The notes beneath the pieces are model-generated. The model made no database searches, was not told the DNA's origin, and saw only the letters and a list, made by a program, of their open reading frames with translations. Shown in pieces: positions 1 to 5,937 of a DNA stretch of 8,476 nucleotides (positions are counted from its first letter, which is position 1; each line of letters opens with the position of its first letter). The stretch is from Anaerolineae bacterium. GTDB lineage: Bacteria; Chloroflexota; Anaerolineae; CG2-30-64-16. The stretch spans positions 1-8,476 of the forward strand of contig JALOOE010000062.1 of assembly GCA_025454565.1 (NCBI GenBank), read 5' to 3'. A program made the translations under genes and the position numbers.

Positions 1-40
1 GACGGCGCTCGGCAGAGTTAGCGCGTGGGATAACGTGTGG
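1..40. other. Left-edge non-coding stub
   Basis: This is the short stretch downstream of the dsbA-like stop codon. I see no gene, promoter or convincing terminator in it. A small perfect hairpin (TGGCT-AGG-AGCCA, 38-50) straddles the stop codon of the dsbA-like gene but has no T-run after it on the minus strand. Confidence 0.5.
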
Positions 41-763
41 CTAGGAGCCAGATGCTTTCAGTGCCGCGTCGACCGCGGCCTTGAACTCCGCGTAGGGCGC
101 GGCGCCCTCAATCTTCTTGCCGTTGATGAAGAAACTCGGCGTGGCCTTCACGCCTCGGGCGGCGCCCTCATTGTGTTGGCTCTGCACTTCGGGAAGGTAT
201 TGCCCCTTATCGACGCACGCATTGAACTTGGCGGCGTCCAAGCCAACCTGCGCGCCGTAGCCTTTCAGCGCAGCCTTGGCGAACACCACCTGAGGCTGGC
301 CCGTCCCCGACTTATTGTAGAGAACGTCGTGATAGTCCCAATAGCGGCCTTGCTCGGCAGCGCACAAGGAAGCGTTAGCCGCATCACGGGTCGACGGACC
401 TTCGATGATGAAGCTCCGCGAATCAAAACGGACCTTGCCGGTCTTCTCGTACTCCTGCTGCAATTGCTTGCCTTGATTGAGGGCGAACGCGCGACAGTAG
501 GTGCAGCCAAAGTCGGAGTACTCCACGATTTTCACGGGCGCATCGGTCGGCCCCCAACTGGATCCTTCTGTGACGCGGCCGCTGGTAGCCACAGGCTTGT
601 CCATCGACCGCACCTGCAGTAAGATGACGCCGACCACGATCACCGCCACGGCCCCGATGACGGCCCATAGCACGAGCGGTGAACCAGCTCGCTTGCCACC
701 TGCTGCCGCCGACTTACCAGAGCTCGAGCCTGAGGTCTTCGGCATCTGGGAACGCTTTGCCAT
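41..763 (-). CDS. Membrane-anchored DsbA-family thiol-disulfide oxidoreductase
   Basis: This 240-residue protein is probably an extracytoplasmic thioredoxin-fold enzyme that makes or isomerises disulfides in exported proteins. A polar, Lys/Ser/Gly-rich cytoplasmic start (1-28) is followed by one hydrophobic segment (about 29-51) that should act as an uncleaved signal anchor. The DsbA/Thioredoxin_4-type domain covers about 65-238. The redox motif CTYC is at 87-90, after the strand VKIVEYSDFG, and the cis-proline loop (GVKATPSFFING) has its Thr-Pro at 208-209. Two further cysteines, C134 and C183, could form a structural disulfide. The length is normal for anchored DsbA-like proteins. The ATG at 763-761 is preceded by GAGAGG about 7 nt upstream. 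No DsbB or VKOR partner lies in the window. It is divergent from the glycan cassette. The fold is clear, but oxidase versus isomerase activity cannot be told from sequence. Confidence 0.92.
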   Translation of the reverse strand: MAKRSQMPKTSGSSSGKSAAAGGKRAGSPLVLWAVIGAVAVIVVGVILLQVRSMDKPVATSGRVTEGSSWGPTDAPVKIVEYSDFGCTYCRAFALNQGKQLQQEYEKTGKVRFDSRSFIIEGPSTRDAANASLCAAEQGRYWDYHDVLYNKSGTGQPQVVFAKAALKGYGAQVGLDAAKFNACVDKGQYLPEVQSQHNEGAARGVKATPSFFINGKKIEGAAPYAEFKAAVDAALKASGS

Positions 764-823
764 TCCATACCTCTCTATTCATGGGTTGCCGCCGGGAACT
801 CATCCCGACTGAGAATGGGCGCT

Positions 824-853
824 AGTATATCATCATGGGACATTAATTGACAA
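824..853 (-). promoter_or_regulatory. Predicted sigma70-type promoter of the dsbA-like gene
   Basis: On the minus strand, TTGTCA (853-848, 5/6 to consensus) and TATACT (829-824, 5/6) are separated by 18 bp. The predicted start is near 817, giving a leader of about 55 nt before the ATG at 763. The -35 hexamer overlaps the -35 of the plus-strand promoter almost completely, because TTGACAA reads as TTGTCAA on the other strand. Confidence 0.55.
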
Positions 854-875
854 CAATCCGGCTTTGCCGTATGAT
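847..875 (+). promoter_or_regulatory. Predicted sigma70-type promoter of the glycan cassette
   Basis: TTGACA (847-852, perfect consensus) and TATGAT (870-875, 5/6) are separated by exactly 17 bp in a locally AT-richer stretch. The predicted start is about 881-884, roughly 98 nt before the GTG of the ligase gene. A TGTCAA at 875-880 forms an inverted repeat with the -35 TTGACA (22 bp between arms). This could be an operator or could be chance. Confidence 0.65.
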
Positions 876-880
876 GTCAA

Positions 881-961
881 ATGATGGTGGCAGTCCAGGC
901 CAGATTCGGTCCGAAGCACTGCTCAATCTCCAGCGAAAGGCATCTCTCTCGGAGCGCGTGA
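881..961 (+). CDS. Possible leaderless 26-codon leader ORF
   Basis: ATG ATG begins within a few bases of the transcription start predicted from the 847-875 promoter. It opens a 26-codon reading frame (MMVAVQARFGPKHCSISSER, then HLSRSA) ending in TGA at 959-961. That stop lies 18 nt before the GTG of the ligase gene and is in the same frame. There is no upstream ribosome binding site, so translation would have to be leaderless. The peptide matches nothing I know and has no run of one amino acid suggesting classical attenuation. It may be a regulatory leader peptide or chance. Confidence 0.3.
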   Translation: MMVAVQARFGPKHCSISSERHLSRSA

Positions 962-979
962 GGCACGGAGACGCCCAGA

Positions 980-2428
980 GTGATCAGTAGAGCGCCCGCC
1001 GTCCGGGAAGCAGCCCCTCTGCTCGACACGTTGAATTACCCCAGACTCGTGAGTATGGTGGGATTCGGCATGCTTGCCCTGCTATTGGCGCGAGCGCCGT
1101 TGCCCCTCAGCGTAGTTGCACTCTCAAGTGCGGGCATCGTGCTGGCGACCTTGGTGCAGCCGAGCGTGGGATTGGTTGTACTTGCCGCAGCTATCCCATT
1201 CGGCGACTTTCTAACGCTGCCGATGCGATCTGCGAACGCGCTTGATCTCTTGGTTGCGTTGGTGATCGCCGGCTGGCTGGCTCAGGGAGTTGCTCGGCGG
1301 GAACTCGTCTTTCGATACGCTCCCCTGCTGTGGCCGCTGGCTATCTTGTGCGGGATCGGGGCGGCGAGTCTTCTGCAAGCGCGGTCTTGGAGCGAAGGAG
1401 TCCCGGAACTACTGAAGTGGGCTGAGTTTGCCGCCGTGTATCTGGTGGCAACGCAGGTCCTTGGCCGGCGGCATGTGTGGTGGGTCGTGGGCGCTTTGCT
1501 TGCGGCGGGTTTGGTTGAGGTCGCGCTGGGCGCGTACCAATTCTTGCGTCAAGCAGGTCCGGAAGCGTTCATCCTGGCAGGGCGTTTCATGCGCGCCTAC
1601 GGCACATTTCGCCAACCCAACCCTTACGCAGGCTACTTGGGCTACCTTGCCCCCGTGGCCGTCAGCCTCACGCTCGCAGGACTAGGTCTCTGGTGGCGCG
1701 GCCGCAAGCCAGTCGGTCTGTTGGTGGCCGTAATCTGCGGGGGGACGTCCCTGGCGCTTGTGATTGGCATAGGCTTAAGCTGGTCACGCGGCAGTTGGCT
1801 GGCCCTGACGGCCGCGCTGCTGGCGGTGACCGCGATGCGTAATCGCCGCGCGGCGATTGTCGCGTTGGTCGCAGGTAGCGCGCTTGTCACGCTATTGCTG
1901 GTGGCGGGCGTTGCTTGGCTGCCAGGTGCGCTATCGGAGCGGGTCTCCAGCCTGGGCAGTTACGTGACTGGCCCGAACCCCGATCAGACAGAAATCACCG
2001 ACGAAAACTTCGCCGTACTCGAACGTCTGGCGCACTGGCAGGTCGGGTGGCGGATGTTCGAAGATCATCCGTGGACAGGGGTGGGGATCGGCAACTACGG
2101 CACCGAGTACGCGCGATACGCGCCGGCACATTGGTACGAGGCGTTGGGACATGCGCACAATGTCTTCATCAACTTCATGGCCGAAACAGGCGTCCTGGGC
2201 GTCTCGGCGTTTATCTTGCTGTGGTTTGGCGCCCTGCGTATGACCTGGCGGTCGGCGGGGCGTCTGCGGGGCTTTCCGGCAGCGCTCGCCATCGGCGTCT
2301 TCGGGACACTGATCTATCTGACGGGGCACAGCATGTTTGATAACCTGTTTGTGCAGCACATGCAACTACAGCTTGCCCTGTTGCTCGGTGGTGTCGCAGC
2401 ACTTGATATGACAAAGGCGGAGTCTTGA
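980..2428 (+). CDS. O-antigen ligase/polymerase-type (Wzy_C) membrane protein
   Basis: This 482-residue polytopic protein has about 11-12 hydrophobic segments and belongs to the O-antigen ligase/Wzy/WaaL superfamily. Members transfer or polymerise undecaprenyl-linked glycans on the outer face of the cytoplasmic membrane. Family signs are LSWSRGSWLALTAAL (266-280) at the start of the Wzy_C region, a large outer loop (about 315-395) with WQVGWRMFEDHPWTGVGIGN, and HAHNVFINFMAETGVLG (391-407). The Arg in SRG (270) and His 391/393 correspond in position to the Arg and His needed in E. coli-type WaaL; this mapping is inferred by eye. The GTG start at 980 is the first possible start after the in-frame TGA at 959-961 and has GGAG 9 nt upstream (967-970). 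Its stop overlaps the TTG of the next gene. Ligase and polymerase cannot be distinguished by sequence, and a monoderm host would mean an acceptor other than LPS. Confidence 0.88.
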   Translation: MISRAPAVREAAPLLDTLNYPRLVSMVGFGMLALLLARAPLPLSVVALSSAGIVLATLVQPSVGLVVLAAAIPFGDFLTLPMRSANALDLLVALVIAGWLAQGVARRELVFRYAPLLWPLAILCGIGAASLLQARSWSEGVPELLKWAEFAAVYLVATQVLGRRHVWWVVGALLAAGLVEVALGAYQFLRQAGPEAFILAGRFMRAYGTFRQPNPYAGYLGYLAPVAVSLTLAGLGLWWRGRKPVGLLVAVICGGTSLALVIGIGLSWSRGSWLALTAALLAVTAMRNRRAAIVALVAGSALVTLLLVAGVAWLPGALSERVSSLGSYVTGPNPDQTEITDENFAVLERLAHWQVGWRMFEDHPWTGVGIGNYGTEYARYAPAHWYEALGHAHNVFINFMAETGVLGVSAFILLWFGALRMTWRSAGRLRGFPAALAIGVFGTLIYLTGHSMFDNLFVQHMQLQLALLLGGVAALDMTKAES

Positions 2429-2880
2429 CATCGATTTCGATTCGACTGAACGGGTTGGTGAGCGATCCGAGCAAGCGCGAGATCAAGCGCTTTCTCAAAT
2501 TCGCTATCGTCGGGGCCTGGGGTTTCATCGTAGATTTTGCCATCCTGAACATCCTGATGTTCGGGGCGCATTTCCCGCCATGGTTGGCGAACACCTGCTC
2601 TTTCACGATAGCCGTACTTAACACCTTCATCCTCAACCGGTGGTGGACGTTCCCAGAAAGCCGCCAACGGCCTATCGCGCAGCAGTTCGCACAATTCTTT
2701 GTAGTGAACGTCTTCGGGTATGCGATCAACCAGCTCGTCTTCCTGGGCAGTCACGAACTGATATGGGGCCATCTCTTTGTCCCTACCGTGGCGTGGAATC
2801 TGTCCAAAGCAACTGCGAGCGCAGTTGCGCTCTTCTGGAACTTCGGCGTCAACCGGCTATGGACGTGGCGCGGGCTATAG
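2425..2880 (+). CDS. GtrA family membrane protein, first copy
   Basis: This is a 151-residue protein with four predicted membrane helices, full length for the GtrA family (PF04138). Members are proposed to flip polyprenyl-phosphate-linked sugars or to anchor and assist glycosyltransferases. Signature blocks are RFLKFAIVGAWGFIVD (22-37) in helix 1, NRWWTFPES (71-79) after helix 2, and FWNFGVNRLWTW (137-148) at the end of helix 4. The start is TTG at 2425, overlapping the ligase stop in TTGA, with AAAGG (2413-2417) 7 nt upstream; this suggests translational coupling. No downstream start keeps the N-terminal region before the RFLKFA block as well. It is followed after 13 nt by a clear paralogue. 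The exact sugar is unknown. Confidence 0.9.
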   Translation: MTSISIRLNGLVSDPSKREIKRFLKFAIVGAWGFIVDFAILNILMFGAHFPPWLANTCSFTIAVLNTFILNRWWTFPESRQRPIAQQFAQFFVVNVFGYAINQLVFLGSHELIWGHLFVPTVAWNLSKATASAVALFWNFGVNRLWTWRGL

Positions 2881-2893
2881 AGAGACATAGATC

Positions 2894-3400
2894 TTGAACC
2901 AACAGACAATCGCTACCGAATATCAGATGCCTCAGTTCCTCTCGTGGCTGCTGCGGTTGCCCTTAGTTAACCGCCTGGGCTTTGATCGCCGGCCAAAGGA
3001 GTTCGTGCGGTTCCTTAAGTTCGCTACGGTCGGCGCGCTCGGCATGGTCATTGATCTGACGACGCTGACGATTGCGGTCGAGGTGTTCCATCTCCCGCTT
3101 GAACTCGCAGTCGGAGTCGGATTTGCCGTTGCCGTTCTGAGTAATTTTATCTGGAACCGGTTCTGGACGTTTCCCGAAAGCCGCAGCCGGCCCATCGCTG
3201 GACAACTTATTCAGTTCGTGGCGGTCAACATCGTGGGACTGGGAATCAACGAGATTGTAGTTTTGGGACTGCACCCTATCTTCTCGCTTGTACTGCCCGA
3301 TCCCCCGGCCTACCTCGCCGCCAAGATCATCGCCATCGGGATCGTGCTCTTCTGGAACTATTTCGTGAATCGGATCTGGACGTATCGCGACATCAAGTGA
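2894..3400 (+). CDS. GtrA family membrane protein, second copy
   Basis: This 168-residue paralogue of the preceding gene is again a four-helix GtrA protein. RFLKFATVGALGMVID (39-54), NRFWTFPESRSRPIAGQ (88-104) and LFWNYFVNRIWTYRD (152-166) align without gaps to the first copy around the hydrophobic hairpins. The N-terminus is about 17 residues longer and carries a short amphipathic-looking stretch (FLSWLLRLPLVNRL). The TTG start at 2894 has AGAGAG (2880-2885) at suitable spacing. There is no closer ATG consistent with the family; an ATG at residue 12 is possible but lacks a better ribosome site. The adjacent paralogue suggests a GtrA heterodimer or two different carrier substrates; this is inference. 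Confidence 0.9.
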   Translation: MNQQTIATEYQMPQFLSWLLRLPLVNRLGFDRRPKEFVRFLKFATVGALGMVIDLTTLTIAVEVFHLPLELAVGVGFAVAVLSNFIWNRFWTFPESRSRPIAGQLIQFVAVNIVGLGINEIVVLGLHPIFSLVLPDPPAYLAAKIIAIGIVLFWNYFVNRIWTYRDIK

Positions 3401-3437
3401 TGCGCTGCTGGCAGGTGTGGATAACTCACAGGCTCCT

Positions 3438-4562
3438 ATGCGAATCGCTATCGACTACACTCCTGCATTACGTCAAGGTGCTGGCATCGGACGCTATACG
3501 CGTGGACTGGTGGCGGGACTGGCGGAGATCGATAGGAGAAATCAGTACACGCTGTTCAGTGCGGGTGAAGCGCCAAGCAACAACGACTGGCCGCCCAACT
3601 TCCAGCTTCATGCCAGCGCAATCCCTGCCCGCTGGCTGACGGCCGGCTGGCACCGGCTCCATCTCCCGATCCCCGCTGAGCTACTGACTGGGGATTGCGA
3701 CCTCTACCATTCACCCGACTTCACTTTGCCGCCTTTGCGCCGCGCACACGGCTTGGTCACGATCCACGACCTGTCGTTTCTACGTGTCCCCGAATGTGCC
3801 GATCCTGGGCTCCGAGCTTTCCTGGAGAAGGCCGTGCCCGCAGCCGTGGCTCGCGCCCGCCGCGTCTTGGCCGACTCCGAGAACACGAGCAAGGACCTCG
3901 TCGAAATGCTGCACGTTGATCCCGGCAAAATCAGCGTCGTCACCCCTGCCATTGAGCCGCGATTCCGGCGAGAGGAGAATATCGCGCGCCTGGCTGAGGT
4001 CCGGGCGCGCTATCGCCTGCCAGATCGATTCATCCTGGGGCTGGGGACCCTGGAACCGCGCAAGAACTTCACAGGGCTGATCGCCGCTTTCGGCAAGTTA
4101 GCTCGGGAAACAAACCTGTCTCATGCGTTAGTGATCGGAGGAAAACCGGGCTGGCTCTATGAGGAGATCTACCGGCTTGGCAATCAGGATGACCTGGCCG
4201 GACGAGTGCGCTTCCTGGGCTTTGTGGCTGATGAGGATCTTCCCGCGCTCTACAGCCTGGCCGACGTGTTCGCGTTTCCCTCGCTGTACGAGGGATTCGG
4301 CATCCCCGTACTGGAGGCAATGGCTTGTGGCACACCCGTCGTGACGAGCAACAACTCCAGCTTGCGGGAAGCCGCCGGCGGCGCAGCCTTGATGGTGGAG
4401 GCCACAGACGCCGCAGAGACGGCTGAGGCCATCGCCAAAGTCCTGAATGACACCGAGTTGGCCTGCTCAATGACCTTGTCCGGCATCGAGCAGGCCAGCC
4501 ACTTCACCTGGCAGCGTTCGGCCCGAGCCCTGCTCGAAGCCTATGAACGCGCCGCAACGTGA
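3438..4562 (+). CDS. GT4-type (GT-B fold) glycosyltransferase
   Basis: This 374-residue retaining glycosyltransferase is related to mannosyl/hexosyl transferases of O-antigen and exopolysaccharide synthesis. It would be cytoplasmic or membrane-peripheral, using a nucleotide sugar. The N-terminal Rossmann half starts MRIAIDYTPALRQGAGIGRY with the glycine-rich loop at 14-19, and contains YHSPDFTLPP (90-99) and VTIHDLSF (107-114). The C-terminal donor half has GTLEPRKNF (203-211), with the expected Arg-Lys pair, and the EX7E motif EGFGIPVLE (285-293), followed by AMACGTPVV (294-302). I chose the ATG at 3438 because family members normally begin with this MRIAIDYT strand. A GTG at 3417 in frame would add seven residues and has a poorer ribosome site. 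It lies 37 nt after the second GtrA gene, so it is probably cotranscribed and is a natural partner for the GtrA proteins. Confidence 0.92.
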   Translation: MRIAIDYTPALRQGAGIGRYTRGLVAGLAEIDRRNQYTLFSAGEAPSNNDWPPNFQLHASAIPARWLTAGWHRLHLPIPAELLTGDCDLYHSPDFTLPPLRRAHGLVTIHDLSFLRVPECADPGLRAFLEKAVPAAVARARRVLADSENTSKDLVEMLHVDPGKISVVTPAIEPRFRREENIARLAEVRARYRLPDRFILGLGTLEPRKNFTGLIAAFGKLARETNLSHALVIGGKPGWLYEEIYRLGNQDDLAGRVRFLGFVADEDLPALYSLADVFAFPSLYEGFGIPVLEAMACGTPVVTSNNSSLREAAGGAALMVEATDAAETAEAIAKVLNDTELACSMTLSGIEQASHFTWQRSARALLEAYERAAT

Positions 4563-4571
4563 AATGAGCCT

Positions 4572-5225
4572 ATGGCTTCCCGCTACCTGACCACACGGCG
4601 TTCCGTGCGCACGCGCCGCATCCGTTGGCTGGCCATCTTCTTGGGCGGCCTGATCGGACTGATCGGCTACTATGGGCCGTGGGTACCCCACAAAGCAGCC
4701 GGCCTCGTTGTGATCGGCCTCGATCTGGCGGAATATGTCAAGTTCATTCCCGAATTCGCTTCAGGCAAGATCGCCTTCCGCCGAGAAGTGTTCTATCTGC
4801 CGTCATTTGCGGCAAGCGTGGGCGCCAGTTTGCTCGCAAGCCGGCGCGTCCTGCCAACTTGGAGCCGCTGGCTGATCGCCTTCCTTGCTATCCCATTGGC
4901 GTTGGCCATGCTTCCGCCTGCCTGGAACCCTGCGATCCTGTTGCTCCCGGAATTCCGTCTGCAGACGGCGGCGATCGCGTGCTGTTTGATGCTTGTGCCT
5001 GGCGCCATGCTTCTGCGCGGCGCACCCGACAGACCGGTACTGATTGCGATCGCGATGCTGAGCTTGGCGGCTGCCATCGCACCTGCCTGGGGCTTTGTCC
5101 AGGTCCACACGGCTATCGAGGCGCTCTACCGGCAACCGCTGGCGCTCGGCTGGGGATTCTGGGTAGGCACGGGAGGCTTCCTGACCACAGCATTCATCTC
5201 GATCGCCGAAGCCATGCGAGGATAG
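4572..5225 (+). CDS. Uncharacterised multi-pass membrane protein ending the glycan cassette
   Basis: I cannot assign a known function to this 217-residue protein. The start is Arg-rich (TTRRSVRTRRIRW, 7-19), consistent with a cytoplasmic N-terminus. It has five or six hydrophobic segments (about 17-36, 75-92, 98-114, 132-148, 157-175 and 191-211). The first outside loop carries a polar, conserved-looking block: YYGPWVPHKAAG (33-44), then GLDLAEYVKFIPEF (49-62). From memory, similar blocks recur in small membrane proteins of Chloroflexota, but I cannot verify this here. It begins 9 nt after the glycosyltransferase stop with no strong ribosome site, which suggests coupling. It ends 17 nt from the convergent HEAT gene. 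A role in presenting or transporting the glycan is only context-based inference. Confidence 0.8.
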   Translation: MASRYLTTRRSVRTRRIRWLAIFLGGLIGLIGYYGPWVPHKAAGLVVIGLDLAEYVKFIPEFASGKIAFRREVFYLPSFAASVGASLLASRRVLPTWSRWLIAFLAIPLALAMLPPAWNPAILLLPEFRLQTAAIACCLMLVPGAMLLRGAPDRPVLIAIAMLSLAAAIAPAWGFVQVHTAIEALYRQPLALGWGFWVGTGGFLTTAFISIAEAMRG

Positions 5226-5242
5226 CGCATTCCGAAAGAGCT

Positions 5243-5758
5243 TCAACCGCTGCCGGAGTGCACCGACTGCAACGCCGCTTTCGCTGCAGGGGGCACTACC
5301 AACTCCGGTTCCACACCCTCCAAGGCTGCCAGCACCGGCGCAATCGCCTCGTGCGAACTGCGTTTCGATAGAGCCTTGAGGACGTGGTGTGCGCCTTCTC
5401 GCAGCCACTGTCGATCCCCACGCGCCACCAGGGCTTCCAACAACGGCTCGATGGACCTGTGCCCGATCGCCACAAGCCCTTCGGCGGCAATCCACCGCAC
5501 GCTAAATTCGCGGTCTTCGAGCGCCGTCACCAGGCCAGGCGCCGACTCCGGAGCGGCGATCTCGCTGAGTGCCTTGGCCGCCTCCCAGCGAACTTGCTCG
5601 TGTGGGCTGGTCAGCGCTATTCTCAGGGCTGACTCGGCCGGTTGGCCGATATCGACCAGCGCTTCACGCGCGCGCTGACGAGCCAATCCATCGCCGTCAC
5701 CCAGCACGGCGACTAAGCCAGAGACATCGTACGGTTGGGCGTTCGAATCTGTGGACAT
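5243..5758 (-). CDS. Small HEAT-repeat protein
   Basis: This is a 171-residue, soluble, all-helical protein with about four to five HEAT-type repeats and no signal peptide or catalytic motif, so it is probably a cytoplasmic scaffold or binding protein. Repeat second helices are visible as ARQRAREALVDIG (26-38), VRWEAAKALSEI (56-67), VRWIAAEGLVAIG (87-99) and LREGAHHVLKALS (119-131). The WLREGAHHVL block (118-127) is, from memory, characteristic of one widespread but uncharacterised HEAT family rather than of the phycobilisome-lyase type. I chose the ATG at 5758-5756 because a perfect AGGAGG lies 5 nt upstream. The frame stays open to a TTG at 5881, but those extra codons are Cys/His-rich and unlike the repeats, and they overlap the predicted promoter. 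The gene converges with the glycan cassette and is divergent from the DUF123 gene. Confidence 0.85.
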   Translation of the reverse strand: MSTDSNAQPYDVSGLVAVLGDGDGLARQRAREALVDIGQPAESALRIALTSPHEQVRWEAAKALSEIAAPESAPGLVTALEDREFSVRWIAAEGLVAIGHRSIEPLLEALVARGDRQWLREGAHHVLKALSKRSSHEAIAPVLAALEGVEPELVVPPAAKAALQSVHSGSG

Positions 5759-5763
5759 GGGGA

Positions 5764-5769
5764 CCTCCT
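5764..5769 (-). promoter_or_regulatory. Shine-Dalgarno AGGAGG fixing the HEAT gene start
   Basis: CCTCCT on the plus strand reads AGGAGG on the minus strand, 5 nt before the ATG at 5758. It settles the start against the 41-codon-longer open frame. Confidence 0.85.
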
Positions 5770-5852
5770 GAATCCGATTCGTTTCCTTTCGGACATACCG
5801 GATGCGCCTGCAACCATGATGATGCCTGCCTACACAACATTCACCTGCCCCG

Positions 5853-5881
5853 AGCGTAGCACACGGATGAGCAAAAGTCAA
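5853..5881 (-). promoter_or_regulatory. Predicted promoter of the HEAT-repeat gene
   Basis: On the minus strand, TTGACT (5881-5876, 5/6) and TACGCT (5858-5853, 3/6 but keeping the key first T, second A and last T) are separated by 17 bp. The predicted start is near 5846, giving a leader of about 88 nt. The weak -10 makes this less certain than the two plus-strand promoters. It lies back to back with the DUF123 promoter, with 20 bp between the two -35 boxes. Confidence 0.42.
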
Positions 5882-5901
5882 TCACTTTGGTCGCGGTCTT
5901 T

Positions 5902-5930
5902 TTGACAGTCATGCGAGCTCTCGCTATGAT
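5902..5930 (+). promoter_or_regulatory. Predicted promoter of the GIY-YIG (DUF123) gene
   Basis: TTGACA (5902-5907, perfect consensus), a 17-bp spacer and TATGAT (5925-5930, 5/6) form the same hexamer pair and spacing as the cassette promoter at 847-875. The -10 box ends 7 nt before the ATG at 5938, so the transcript should begin at or next to the start codon. Confidence 0.65.
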
Positions 5931-5937
5931 GGCGGAT

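Noticed and set aside
38..50. Hairpin TGGCT-AGG-AGCCA as terminator of the dsbA-like gene
   Set aside because: The stem is only 5 bp, includes the stop codon and has no T-tract after it on the minus strand.
829..838. ATCATCATGG shared in inverse orientation with 5815-5824 in the other divergent region, as a common operator
   Set aside because: It is a 10-bp low-complexity ATG/CAT run, not at a matching position relative to the promoters. It is plausible by chance.
3397..3639. Short plus-strand frame starting at GTG 3397
   Set aside because: It is out of frame with the glycosyltransferase, whose first motifs lie in the same DNA, and has no domain or ribosome site of its own.
4625..5495. Overlapping long frames on both strands (248 codons plus, 230 codons minus) around the unknown membrane protein and HEAT gene
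   Set aside because: Their compositions are Arg/Ala/Gly-rich and unstructured. The membrane protein and HEAT frames explain the region with hydrophobic periodicity and repeats.
5759..5881. 41-codon N-terminal extension of the HEAT gene
   Set aside because: A perfect AGGAGG 5 nt before ATG 5758 fixes the start. The extension is Cys/His/Arg-rich and overlaps the predicted promoter.
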